This document shows positions 44,929 to 53,589 of a DNA stretch of 64,000 bases, piece by piece. Both the position numbers and the translations under genes were made by a program. The notes under the pieces are model-generated. The model was not told the DNA's origin, did not search any database, and worked only from the letters and a program-made list of their open reading frames with translations. Origin of the DNA: an uncultured Lacinutrix sp. (lineage in GTDB: Bacteria > Bacteroidota > Bacteroidia > Flavobacteriales > Flavobacteriaceae); NCBI RefSeq assembly GCF_947500325.1, contig NZ_CANMRQ010000011.1, positions 1 to 64,000 of the forward strand, in the 5' to 3' direction. Numbering within the stretch: position 1 is the first letter of the stretch; each line of letters opens with the position of its first letter.

Positions 44929-45987
44929 CTAGATTTTTAACAAAAATGAAATAGTGTCTACATTATCTGCATAATCCCAAAGCTCTGGTTTTTGGGTATT
45001 TCCAAATTTAATTTCTTTAGATGAAAAGCTGTTAGAAACTATACATTGTATATTTTGATTTTCAGCATTTAATGTTTCTTTAAGCGCTTGTTTATTATTA
45101 TAATATTCGTAAAAGACTGTAGCTATTGGTGAAGCAAAACTTTTATCTTCTTTAATCATGAGGAAACCATTTTCTAGCATATTAAATTCACTCATTAAAT
45201 ACACTGCTTTATTATAATCATAATTATTAGCATATTTAGCTTCATTAATAATTGGGTGCCATTTGTAGATGGCTTTAAAAAACGAGTCAAAGTTATAATT
45301 TTCTGGCACAAATAATTTAGAGACATTTCTACAGCCTAATCCATAATATCTAAAAATATCTTCAGATAGATTCTCTAAGTCTTCCTTTGTTTCATTACCA
45401 GTTAGTACAGCAATAGAGTTTCTATTTTTCCTAATAATTGATGGTTTATCTTTAAAGTAGTATTCAAAATATCTCGCCGTATTATTACTACCTGTTGCTA
45501 TAACGGCATCAAAGCCGTTAAGTTTTTCTTCAGTGAAGTTTATTTTTCCTTTAAATTCTGGTTCTACATATTCTAAATATTTAGCTAGAAAAGGAAGCAG
45601 TTGTTTATCATTTGTAGATTGTTTTACTAAAACATTGTGGCCAGAAATTAAAACAGCTAAAAAATCATGAAAACCAACTAAGGGAATATTACCAGCCATT
45701 ATAATAGCCACTTTTAGAGAATTGACATCATCAAAACTATAATGAGAGGTCCATTTTGATAGCTGATTCTTAGTTAATTGTTTAGACCAACCATTTAAGG
45801 CAAAAACGATATTACTTTTTGTAAACCAACCATTATGTTCTTGTGCTAATTTTAATTGATGCTTAAAGCCATCAAAAAATAAATCATTATGCTCAACGCC
45901 ATCTTGTTTTTGAAAGTCTTCAGAAGAAAATTGACTTAAAAAAGTTCCTAATTTAGAGAAAGCGTTAATTCTTTGTTGTAAATCCAT
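44929..45987 (-). CDS. LuxC-like acyl-CoA reductase
   Basis: The start at 45985-45987 (MDLQQRINAF) gives 352 residues. A longer frame to 46071 begins upstream of the likely promoter, so it is rejected. The protein has the aldehyde-dehydrogenase-like fold of the LuxC/acyl-CoA reductase family: GNIPLVGFHDFLAVLISGHNV, a VIATGSNNTARYFEYYF stretch, and the active-site cysteine in YGLGCRNVSKLFVP. LuxC enzymes reduce acyl groups to aldehydes. Luciferase genes are absent, and the real substrate in Bacteroidota is not known. It is divergent from a ferredoxin gene and close to serC. Confidence 0.8.
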   Translation of the reverse strand: MDLQQRINAFSKLGTFLSQFSSEDFQKQDGVEHNDLFFDGFKHQLKLAQEHNGWFTKSNIVFALNGWSKQLTKNQLSKWTSHYSFDDVNSLKVAIIMAGNIPLVGFHDFLAVLISGHNVLVKQSTNDKQLLPFLAKYLEYVEPEFKGKINFTEEKLNGFDAVIATGSNNTARYFEYYFKDKPSIIRKNRNSIAVLTGNETKEDLENLSEDIFRYYGLGCRNVSKLFVPENYNFDSFFKAIYKWHPIINEAKYANNYDYNKAVYLMSEFNMLENGFLMIKEDKSFASPIATVFYEYYNNKQALKETLNAENQNIQCIVSNSFSSKEIKFGNTQKPELWDYADNVDTISFLLKI

Positions 45988-46031
45988 TTCGTATTTGCGT
46001 AAGACTATATTTGGCGTTATTTTTGCAGCTG

Positions 46032-46039
46032 CAAAGTTA
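46032..46039 (-). promoter_or_regulatory. -7 promoter element for the acyl-CoA reductase gene
   Basis: Read on the minus strand, TAACTTTG matches TAnnTTTG perfectly. It is about 45 nt upstream of the start at 45987. A TTTC at 19-nt spacing is a weak -33 candidate. Confidence 0.45.
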
Positions 46040-46148
46040 AGCAAACGAAATGAGCAACGAAAGATTTTCATTTTGATTACTTTATTTAAAGCGAATTCAG
46101 CCTGACCTATTAAAATTTTATTAAAGGCAGATTAAAAAAGAAAATACT

Positions 46149-46502
46149 ATGGCAATTATTATAACAGACGAATGTATTAACTGTGGTGCTTGTGAACCAG
46201 AATGTCCCAATACTGCAATTTATGAAGGTGCAGACGATTGGCGTTATAAAGATGGTACAAGTTTAGAAGGCAGTTTGGTGTTACCTAATGGTAATGCTGT
46301 TGATGCAGATGAAGCACAAGAGCCAATTAGTGACGAGATATATTATATAGTACCAGATAAATGTACTGAGTGTAAAGGGTTTCATGAAGAACCACAATGT
46401 GCGGCTGTTTGTCCTGTTGACTGTTGTGTACCAGATGAAGATAATGTGGAAACTGAAGAAGTATTACTTGGTAAACAAAAATTTATGCATCCGGAAGGAT
46501 AG
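46149..46502 (+). CDS. 4Fe-4S dicluster ferredoxin
   Basis: The 117-residue ferredoxin has the first cluster set [13 protein letters not shown] (9-21) and a second, extended set [22 protein letters not shown], in which the third to fifth cysteines are separated by an insertion. The insert between sets is acidic. It carries low-potential electrons in the cytosol. It starts 161 nt from the acyl-CoA reductase on the opposite strand, and the reductase itself needs only NAD(P)H, so a functional link is not certain. A strong terminator follows. Confidence 0.93.
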   Translation: MAIIITDECINCGACEPECPNTAIYEGADDWRYKDGTSLEGSLVLPNGNAVDADEAQEPISDEIYYIVPDKCTECKGFHEEPQCAAVCPVDCCVPDEDNVETEEVLLGKQKFMHPEG

Positions 46503-46521
46503 TACCTTATATACAACTTAT

Positions 46522-46558
46522 AAAAAAAGATCCTGAGTTTTTCTCAGGATCTTTTTTT
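46522..46558. terminator. Bidirectional intrinsic terminator
   Basis: A 16-bp perfect stem (46522-46537 with 46543-46558) has core GATCCTGAG, loop TTTTT and flanking A and T tracts. It ends the ferredoxin gene and the convergent secreted protein gene. Confidence 0.9.
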
Positions 46559-48032
46559 ATTCTACAGTACCAAATTTTTTCATTTCTAATAAAGGTTCAA
46601 TTATTTTTTCGTTTTTCCATAAATCCGGATTGTATTTTTCAATATTTATATATGGAACTTTTTCTTTTTCTTGAATAGTATCGTAATCGTTATTGTTTAT
46701 GTCTTCAGTATTTATAAATAATATTTCTCTTTTCATTAAATTGTCTAACTCCATAGTTAGATCAAACTTTGTCTTAAGTTTTTTGTCACTGTTTTCTATT
46801 AGTTTAAATGATCTACTTAAATAAAAGTACTTATTATCAACTTTTTTAATATAACTTGGAACATAAGTACCGTTATCATTCTTTTTAAATAATATAGTAC
46901 CTGCATTTACATTTTCAACATATTTAATTCCTAAAAGAAACTTCAAATTAACTTTAGTGCCTCTTTTGCCTTTAGCAAAACTATAATCGAGCCTTAAAAT
47001 GGCATAATCCTCTTCAGTGATATATAGTTTTCCTGAAAATTTTGATTTAGATCGCCTAGGCTTAAAATTAATTATATAGACTAATTCATTATTATAGAAT
47101 GAAAAGTCTTCAAATTCATAATTATATAGGTCAGTATCGATTATATTCCTAATAAAAGAATCATCATGAAATTTTGTTTTCTGTATAATATCTAATAGGT
47201 CATCTTTTAACTTAATATTATTGTATTCATTTGCTTTAACCTCTTTGTTTTGTGAGTCTTTTAGAGACATAGAATCTTCAATTTTAATAATACCAGTTTT
47301 TAACTTGAATGTTTTAGAGGTGTCTAAAACTTTAAGCATAGCAATTTGAACTTTTTCTTCTATAGATTCGCTATTAAAATTTTTGTTTTTATCGATTAGA
47401 TTGGTGACTTTGCTAACAGTTAATTTCGTTTTGTCAGACTCATTTATATATAGATTACCTAAAAGATCTACATAATGTTTAACATCACTACTTTTTACGT
47501 TTTGAGTAAATGCTTTTATATCTTTATTTAAATCTTCAATAGTTTTTTTTCTAAGATGTTTTGCTTTTTCTACTTCAAAATCAACTTCTTTAAAGTTTGC
47601 AGCATTACTTTCCCTATAGAAAAATTTATGATTTTTATTTTCGTAATTATAGTTGTCCTTAAATTTTAAATTCACCATTGAGAGTATTGAATCTGCATTA
47701 GGTATTGAGTTATCAATAGCAACTTCTTTGAGAGTATTAATAGCCATTTCTAAAGTAATGATATTATTGTTGGCTTTTAATTTTTCTAGGGTTACTACTT
47801 TAGGTAAATAACCCATGCATGAAATAGTTAATGTTTTACTTGCAGTGTTTTCTATATCTAAATTAAAGAAACCTTCTTCATTAGAAATTGTACCTTTTGT
47901 CTTATTTACCTGTATTGATGCATATGGAATTGCTTCTTTGGTTTGTTTATCTATAATTTGCCCATTAATATCTTGAGCTTGGATATTTTGAATTGATATA
48001 GATATAAGAAGAAAAGTAAATAAGAATCTCAT
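46557..48032 (-). CDS. Secreted carboxypeptidase-like regulatory domain protein
   Basis: The 491-residue protein has a signal peptide (about 1-19). A CarboxypepD_reg-like beta sandwich follows (about 22-100: GQIIDKQTKEAIPYASIQVNK, ISCMGYLPKVVTLEKL). A long soluble region (about 105-491) is of mixed helix and strand. No barrel signature or plug domain is seen, so it is not a TonB receptor. Such proteins are common in Bacteroidota envelopes and have unknown function. It is transcribed alone. Confidence 0.7.
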   Translation of the reverse strand: MRFLFTFLLISISIQNIQAQDINGQIIDKQTKEAIPYASIQVNKTKGTISNEEGFFNLDIENTASKTLTISCMGYLPKVVTLEKLKANNNIITLEMAINTLKEVAIDNSIPNADSILSMVNLKFKDNYNYENKNHKFFYRESNAANFKEVDFEVEKAKHLRKKTIEDLNKDIKAFTQNVKSSDVKHYVDLLGNLYINESDKTKLTVSKVTNLIDKNKNFNSESIEEKVQIAMLKVLDTSKTFKLKTGIIKIEDSMSLKDSQNKEVKANEYNNIKLKDDLLDIIQKTKFHDDSFIRNIIDTDLYNYEFEDFSFYNNELVYIINFKPRRSKSKFSGKLYITEEDYAILRLDYSFAKGKRGTKVNLKFLLGIKYVENVNAGTILFKKNDNGTYVPSYIKKVDNKYFYLSRSFKLIENSDKKLKTKFDLTMELDNLMKREILFINTEDINNNDYDTIQEKEKVPYINIEKYNPDLWKNEKIIEPLLEMKKFGTVE

Positions 48033-48222
48033 TGTGTTTTGTTTTATTTAAAAACGATTGAGATCGTTTTTTGTTACAAAAAAATATTTAAGATTATAAT
48101 TTTATAGCATTTTTATAGTGAATTTGAAATTTTTGAATTCAAAATATTAGAGACAAAAGAAATTGTTATCTCTTTTATTTAAATCAATTATATAATTGTA
48201 GAAAAATACTAAGAAGAAATAG

Positions 48223-48230
48223 TATATTTG
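48223..48230 (+). promoter_or_regulatory. -7 promoter element for ychF
   Basis: TATATTTG matches TAnnTTTG. It lies 20 nt before the ATG at 48250. No -33 box is convincing. Confidence 0.45.
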
Positions 48231-48249
48231 CGCTTCAATAAAATACAAT

Positions 48250-49344
48250 ATGAAAGCAGGAATTGTAGGCTTACCAAACGTAGGGAAATCAACATTATTT
48301 AATTGTTTATCTAATGCTAAGGCGCAAAGTGCAAACTTTCCGTTTTGTACCATAGAACCTAATATAGGTGTTGTAAATGTACCAGACCCAAGATTATCTA
48401 AATTAGAAGAATTGGTTAATCCTGAAAAAGTGATACCAGCAACAGTAGAAATTGTTGATATTGCTGGTTTAGTTAAAGGCGCAAGTAAAGGTGAAGGTTT
48501 AGGAAACCAATTTTTAGCTAATATACGTGAGACAGATGCTATTTTACATGTATTACGTTGTTTTAATAATGATAATATTGTTCATGTTGATGGGAGTGTA
48601 GATCCTATAAGAGATAAAGAAACTATAGATATAGAGTTACAGCTTAAAGATCTAGACACAGTAGAAAAAAAGCTTGATAAAGTTAAACGTGCTGCAAAAA
48701 CAGGTAATAAAGAAGCTCAAAAAGAAGAAGCGGTTTTACTAAAAATAAAAGAAGGTATAGAAGCTGGTAAATCTGTTCGTGCCTTAGAATTTTCTGAAGA
48801 TGAGTATAGAGATTATGTTAAGCCAGCACAGTTAATTACTGAAAAACCAGTTATGTATGTTTGCAATGTGGATGAAGATGCAGCAGTTTCTGGAAATGAT
48901 TATGTAGAGCAAGTAAAAGAAGCTGTTAAAGATGAAAATGCTGAAGTTTTAGTATTAGCAGTTGGAACAGAGGCAGATATTAATGAACTTGACGATTACG
49001 AAGAAAGACAAATGTTTTTAACAGATATTGGTTTAAGTGAACCTGGTTCTGCTAAATTAATTAGATCAGCATATAAGTTATTAAATCAGCAAACATATTT
49101 TACAGCTGGTGTTAAAGAAGTTCGTGCTTGGACCATAAATATTGGATCTACAGCACCACAAGCAGCTGGTGTTATACATACCGATTTTGAAAAAGGGTTT
49201 ATTCGTGCAGAGGTTATTGGATATAATGACTATGTTGAACTTGGTAGTGAAGCTAAAGTTAAAGAAGCAGGGAAAATGAGAGTAGAAGGTAAAGGCTATA
49301 CAGTTAAAGATGGAGATGTGATGCATTTCTTATTTAATGTGTAA
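48250..49344 (+). CDS. ychF: Obg-family ATPase YchF
   Basis: The 364-residue P-loop protein has G1 GLPNVGKST (6-14), G2/G3 with [16 protein letters not shown], the helical insertion (about 130-195) and a C-terminal TGS-like domain (about 280-362) with [15 protein letters not shown]. In place of NKxD, where Obg proteins select guanine, the sequence CNVDED is present, which fits the ATP preference of YchF. It is associated with ribosomes and the oxidative stress response. Full length. Confidence 0.97.
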   Translation: MKAGIVGLPNVGKSTLFNCLSNAKAQSANFPFCTIEPNIGVVNVPDPRLSKLEELVNPEKVIPATVEIVDIAGLVKGASKGEGLGNQFLANIRETDAILHVLRCFNNDNIVHVDGSVDPIRDKETIDIELQLKDLDTVEKKLDKVKRAAKTGNKEAQKEEAVLLKIKEGIEAGKSVRALEFSEDEYRDYVKPAQLITEKPVMYVCNVDEDAAVSGNDYVEQVKEAVKDENAEVLVLAVGTEADINELDDYEERQMFLTDIGLSEPGSAKLIRSAYKLLNQQTYFTAGVKEVRAWTINIGSTAPQAAGVIHTDFEKGFIRAEVIGYNDYVELGSEAKVKEAGKMRVEGKGYTVKDGDVMHFLFNV

Positions 49345-49365
49345 AACAGTTTAAATTATAATACC

Positions 49366-49399
49366 AAACGCCATAATGATCTATTTCGTTATGGCGTTT
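49366..49399. terminator. Terminator of ychF
   Basis: AAACGCCATAA (49366-49376) pairs with TTATGGCGTTT (49389-49399), followed by T-rich sequence. Confidence 0.8.
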
Positions 49400-49425
49400 T
49401 TGTATTTTTATAATAAATTTAATGA

Positions 49426-49875
49426 ATGCCTTTAATTGAACTAAAAACTGTTATTAACGCCAATATTCAAACGTGTTTTGATCTATCTCGTAATATTGAT
49501 TTTCATAAAGAATCTTTAGAACATTCTAAAGAAAAAGCAATTGCAGGTAAAACGTCTGGATTAATCGGTTTAAACGAATGGGTAACATGGGAAGCTGTTC
49601 ATTTTGGAGTTAAGCAACAATTAACGTCTAAAATTACAGAATTTGATCCACCAAATTATTTTGTTGATGAAATGGTTTCTGGGGCTTTTAAAAGCTTTAA
49701 GCATGAACATATTTTTATTTCTAAAGGTGAAAAAACAATAATGACAGATAAATTTGACTTTAAATCACCTCTTGGAGTCTTAGGTAAATTAGCGAATGCA
49801 TTATTTTTAAAACGCTATATGACTAATCTTCTTAAAACTAGAAATCAGTTTTTAAAACTAAAAGCAGAAAAGTAA
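49426..49875 (+). CDS. SRPBCC family protein
   Basis: The 149-residue cytosolic protein begins LIELKTVINANIQTCFDLSRNIDFHKESL, the usual start of a polyketide-cyclase/START-like pocket. It continues with strands ending SPLGVLGKLANALFLKRYMTNLLKTRNQ, the long closing helix. It probably binds a hydrophobic ligand. No catalytic residues are evident. An ATG in another frame 4 nt upstream is not used. The 51-nt gap to the transporter gene permits cotranscription, but no functional link is evident. Confidence 0.75.
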   Translation: MPLIELKTVINANIQTCFDLSRNIDFHKESLEHSKEKAIAGKTSGLIGLNEWVTWEAVHFGVKQQLTSKITEFDPPNYFVDEMVSGAFKSFKHEHIFISKGEKTIMTDKFDFKSPLGVLGKLANALFLKRYMTNLLKTRNQFLKLKAEK

Positions 49876-49926
49876 TTTCCTTTTAATACTTTTATATTCT
49901 TACTAATTAATTAAAGTCTATTTTTT

Positions 49927-51153
49927 GTGATAAAAAACTGGTTTAAAAATATTGGTCCTGGAACATTAGTTGCTGCAGCATTTATTGGCCCTGGAACAGT
50001 AACACTTTGTACGTTAGCAGGAGTTAATTTTGGACTTAATTTATTATGGGCAATGCTCTTGTCTATACTTGCTACTATTGTTTTACAGGAAATGGCAGCA
50101 CGTTTAGGTATTGTCTCTCAAAAAGGCCTTTCTGAAGTTATAAGAAATGAAATAAAACACCCATTTATAAAACAATGTATCACGGTTTTAATACTTGCGG
50201 CTATTGTTATTGGAAATGCTTCATATGAAGCAGGAAATATTAGTGGTGGTATTTTAGGATTAGAAACCTTATTTGGATACTCTACTATCCAAATTGGAAG
50301 TATTTCATTAAATATAATGAGCTTAGTTATTGGGATAATTGCTTTTGCTTTATTATATATTGGTAATTATAAGTTTTTAGAACGTGCTTTAATTTCATTA
50401 GTAATATTAATGAGTGTATCGTTTATAATAACAGCTATTATAACGAAACCCAATGTTCTAGATATAATTAAGGGCTTATTTGTACCTACGTTTCCAGAAA
50501 AAAGTTTATTAACTATTATAGGTTTAATTGGGACAACCGTTGTGCCATATAATTTGTTTTTGCATGCAGCATTAGTAAAAGAAAGATGGCAGTCTACTAA
50601 TGATTTAGCTTATGCTAGAAAAGATACTATTATATCGATTGTTTTAGGTGGATTGGTATCAATAGCCATAATAATTTCTGCTGCGTCTATACAAAATATG
50701 ACGATTTCTAATGGTGCCGATTTAGCAAAAAGTTTAGCACCTTTATATGGTGATTTTTCAAAATACTTTATCGCTATTGGTTTATTTGCTGCAGGTATAA
50801 CATCTGCAATTACTGCGCCATTGGCTGCTGCTTATGTTGCTAAAGGTTGTTTGGGTTGGTCTGGTGGTTTAAAAACAAAACGTTTTAGAGCTGTTTGGAT
50901 GTTTATTTTACTATTAGGTGTTCTTTTTTCATCAATAGGAATAAAACCAATAGAGATTATAAAATTCGCTCAAATTGCTAATGGGATGTTATTACCTATA
51001 ATTGCAGGAATTTTACTTTGGATTATGAATAAAACATCTGTTCTTGGGAAGTATAAAAACAGTATAATTCAAAATATATTTGGTTATACTATTTTAGCTG
51101 TTAGTATCTTTCTAGGTTTAAAAAGTATTTTTAAAGTCTTTAATTTAATATAA
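49927..51153 (+). CDS. Nramp-related transporter, probably for 5-oxoproline
   Basis: A GTG start gives 408 residues with about 11 hydrophobic segments of the Nramp (SLC11) fold. In true metal transporters TM1 carries DPGN and TM6 carries ATVMPH. Here these positions read FIGPGTVT (about 20-27) and TTVVPYNLFLH (about 203-213). The Asp, Asn and Met metal ligands are therefore all missing. The gene overlaps pxpA by 1 nt and heads the pxpABC operon. In Bacillus the Nramp-like ycsG gene lies in the equivalent kip/ycs cluster. I infer uptake of 5-oxoproline or a related acid, not of a metal. Confidence 0.8.
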   Translation: MIKNWFKNIGPGTLVAAAFIGPGTVTLCTLAGVNFGLNLLWAMLLSILATIVLQEMAARLGIVSQKGLSEVIRNEIKHPFIKQCITVLILAAIVIGNASYEAGNISGGILGLETLFGYSTIQIGSISLNIMSLVIGIIAFALLYIGNYKFLERALISLVILMSVSFIITAIITKPNVLDIIKGLFVPTFPEKSLLTIIGLIGTTVVPYNLFLHAALVKERWQSTNDLAYARKDTIISIVLGGLVSIAIIISAASIQNMTISNGADLAKSLAPLYGDFSKYFIAIGLFAAGITSAITAPLAAAYVAKGCLGWSGGLKTKRFRAVWMFILLLGVLFSSIGIKPIEIIKFAQIANGMLLPIIAGILLWIMNKTSVLGKYKNSIIQNIFGYTILAVSIFLGLKSIFKVFNLI

Positions 51154-51887
51154 TGCAAACAATAGATATAAATTGTGATGTTGGAGAAGGTTTTAACAAT
51201 GAGGATAAGCTAATGCCTTATTTATCATCTTGTAATATTGCTTGTACTGGTCATGCAGGAACTATTCAAACTATTGATGAAACAATAGCAATAGCAAAAC
51301 AAAATAATGTAAAAATTGGAGCGCATCCTTCATTTCCTGATACAGAGAATTTTGGACGTAAGTATGTAGAAATGTCTTCTAAAGAATTACAAGAAAGTCT
51401 AGAGTTTCAAATTAATTTGTTAGTAGAAAGAGCAGCTTTACAAAATGTTAAACTAAATCATGTTAAAGTACACGGTGCTTTGTATAACTTATCTACTGTA
51501 GATGAAGACATTGCAAATATTATTATACAAGCAATGCAAAACACAGTAGGGAATATCCTGTTGTACGTGCCATATAATTCTGTTATTGAAACTATTGCAA
51601 AACAAAACGGAATTCCTATTAAACGCGAAGCATTTATAGATAGGAATTATAATGAAGATTTAACGTTAGTTTCTAGAAACTTAAGCAATGCAATAATTAG
51701 CAAACCAGAAAAAGCATTTAATCACCTATATAGAATGATTGATGAGGGTAGAGTTAATACTGTATTAAACAGAAATGTGAGAATTGAAGCAGATACTTTT
51801 TGTATTCATGGCGATAATGAAAAAGCGGAGTATATATTAAAATATGTTTCAAGAGCTTTAAAAAATAAAGGCATTAAAATAGCGTAA
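51153..51887 (+). CDS. pxpA: 5-oxoprolinase subunit A (LamB/YcsF family)
   Basis: The 244-residue protein has the start DINCDVGEGFNNEDKLMPYLSSCNIAC (family signature, about 4-31), IGAHPSFPDTENFGR (about 58-72) and KVHGALYN (about 106-113). Together with PxpB and PxpC it hydrolyses 5-oxoproline, a damage product of glutamine and glutamate, to glutamate at the cost of ATP. It overlaps the transporter by 1 nt and abuts pxpB. All subunits are present. Confidence 0.95.
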   Translation: MQTIDINCDVGEGFNNEDKLMPYLSSCNIACTGHAGTIQTIDETIAIAKQNNVKIGAHPSFPDTENFGRKYVEMSSKELQESLEFQINLLVERAALQNVKLNHVKVHGALYNLSTVDEDIANIIIQAMQNTVGNILLYVPYNSVIETIAKQNGIPIKREAFIDRNYNEDLTLVSRNLSNAIISKPEKAFNHLYRMIDEGRVNTVLNRNVRIEADTFCIHGDNEKAEYILKYVSRALKNKGIKIA

Positions 51888-52616
51888 ATGAATTATGATT
51901 TACAATACAAGCAGTATGGAAATCAAGCACTATTAATCGAATGGCCAGAAAAAATTAATGAAGCTATTTTAAATGATATTTTGTCTTTTAAAAATAAAAT
52001 TGAATCTGAACAAGCGATTAAGATTGAAGACTTAATTATAGGGTATAACTCATTAACTATAATATATAATAATAGTGTCTTAAATTTTCAAGAAGAAATA
52101 GCTCGTTTAAAAGCTACCTATATAAAGCTAGATTTAAGATTAGACAAGAAAACAAAAACATGGTTAATTCCTGTGTGTTATGACGAAGAATTTGGTATTG
52201 ATTTAAAACAGATTTCTCATGATAAAAATAGACCTATTGAAGAAATCATCGATGTGCATTCAAAAACTATCTATACTATTTATTTTATTGGTTTTCTTCC
52301 AGGTTTCCTTTATTTAGGTGTATTAAATAGAAAAATCCATAGTAATAGAAAAAATACACCAAGTTTAACTGTTAGTAAAGGTTCTGTAGGTATTGGAGGC
52401 TCTCAAACAGGTATTTATCCTAGTGAAAGTGCTGGAGGTTGGAATATTATAGGTAAAACACCTATTTCTTTTTTTGATGTCTCTAAACAAGAACCATGTT
52501 TTGCTAAGTCTGGAGACAAAATTCATTTTTTTTCTATAACTAAAAAGGAATATTATTTTTTAGAAGAAAGCATAAAAAATGGACTTTATGAATTAAAGTG
52601 TATTGAAAATGATTAG
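51888..52616 (+). CDS. pxpB: 5-oxoprolinase subunit B
   Basis: The 242-residue protein belongs to the KipI/allophanate hydrolase subunit 1 family. It has IYFIGFLPGFLYLG (about 127-140), RKNTPSLTVSKGSVGIGGSQTGIYP and WNIIGKTPISFFD. It has no spacer from pxpA and overlaps pxpC by 8 nt, so the subunits should be made in balance. In Bacillus the relative KipI inhibits a sporulation kinase. Here the catalytic role is the sensible one. Confidence 0.95.
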   Translation: MNYDLQYKQYGNQALLIEWPEKINEAILNDILSFKNKIESEQAIKIEDLIIGYNSLTIIYNNSVLNFQEEIARLKATYIKLDLRLDKKTKTWLIPVCYDEEFGIDLKQISHDKNRPIEEIIDVHSKTIYTIYFIGFLPGFLYLGVLNRKIHSNRKNTPSLTVSKGSVGIGGSQTGIYPSESAGGWNIIGKTPISFFDVSKQEPCFAKSGDKIHFFSITKKEYYFLEESIKNGLYELKCIEND

Positions 52617-53463
52617 AGTTATATCTCCAGGTTTTTTAACAAGTATTCAAGACTTAGGACGAAAAGGTTTTGCAAATATTGGCGTACCTATTTCTGGAGC
52701 TATGGACCATTATTCCATGAAATTGGCTAATAATATTCTCCATAATAATGAAAATGAAGCCGTACTTGAAATTACTTTTGGTCATTGTAAATTTGTTTTT
52801 GAAAAAGAAACATATATCTGTATTTCTGGAGCAGATTTCAGTGCTGAAATAAACAAAATGCCCATTGTACTAAATACAGTTATAAAAATCTTTAAAGATG
52901 ATGTATTATCATTTGGCAGGCATAAATTCGGGGTGAGATCATATATTTCTGTTCTTGGAGGCTTTCAAACAGATGTGGTTTTAAATAGTAAAAGCTTTTA
53001 TCAAGGTGTCACAAATTTTTCAATTGTAAAAAAAGGAGATTTACTTCCTTTTAATGCTCCACAAGATTCTTTAGAACCTACATATACTGCTGTAAAACAA
53101 AATGCTAATCACTTTAATTCTAAAATAATCGATTGTTATAAAGGGCCAGAATATAATTTGCTGTCCCATTTTCAAAAGAAAAGACTCGAGGAGACTATTT
53201 TTACTATAGCTAAGGCAAATAATAGAATGGCGTATCAATTAAACGAAACCATAGAGAACAATTTAAAATCAATGCTTACTTCTGCAGTATTATCTGGAAC
53301 AGTACAATTAACACCATCGGGACAATTAATTGTTTTAATGAGAGACTGTCAGGTTACTGGTGGCTATCCTAGAGTTTTGCAACTTGAAAATAATGCAATT
53401 AATATGTTGTCTCAAAAAACAACTAATGATACTGTTAAATTTAATGTAATAGATCTTAATTAA
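52609..53463 (+). CDS. pxpC: 5-oxoprolinase subunit C
   Basis: The ATG at 52609 (MIRVISPGFL) gives 284 residues. A TTG 6 nt upstream is a weaker option. The protein is of the KipA/biotin-dependent carboxyltransferase-like family: SIQDLGRKGFANIGVPISGAMD (about 11-32) and RMAYQLN followed by SGTVQLTPSGQLIVLMRDCQVTGGYPRV. It lies last in the operon and is followed by a small terminator. Confidence 0.95.
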   Translation: MIRVISPGFLTSIQDLGRKGFANIGVPISGAMDHYSMKLANNILHNNENEAVLEITFGHCKFVFEKETYICISGADFSAEINKMPIVLNTVIKIFKDDVLSFGRHKFGVRSYISVLGGFQTDVVLNSKSFYQGVTNFSIVKKGDLLPFNAPQDSLEPTYTAVKQNANHFNSKIIDCYKGPEYNLLSHFQKKRLEETIFTIAKANNRMAYQLNETIENNLKSMLTSAVLSGTVQLTPSGQLIVLMRDCQVTGGYPRVLQLENNAINMLSQKTTNDTVKFNVIDLN

Positions 53464-53475
53464 CTACCTTAATCA

Positions 53476-53503
53476 CAATGTTCTCAACAACATTGCATTT
53501 TTA
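53476..53503 (+). terminator. Terminator of the pxp operon
   Basis: CAATGTT (53476-53482) pairs with AACATTG (53489-53495). A T-rich run follows (CATTTTTATT). The stem is short but well placed, 13 nt after pxpC. Confidence 0.6.
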
Positions 53504-53589
53504 TTGTTAATTACTTTCCTAGAAGCCTATTTTATTTATTAAAGTGATATATTATATTAGCATTCTATCACGAAATCTTACTCAATTCT

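Noticed and set aside
45988-46071. 28-residue N-terminal extension of the acyl-CoA reductase
   Set aside because: It starts upstream of the probable -7 promoter element and is not similar to the family start.
49927-51153. Calling the transporter a manganese or iron Nramp
   Set aside because: All main metal-ligand positions are replaced and the operon is for 5-oxoproline.
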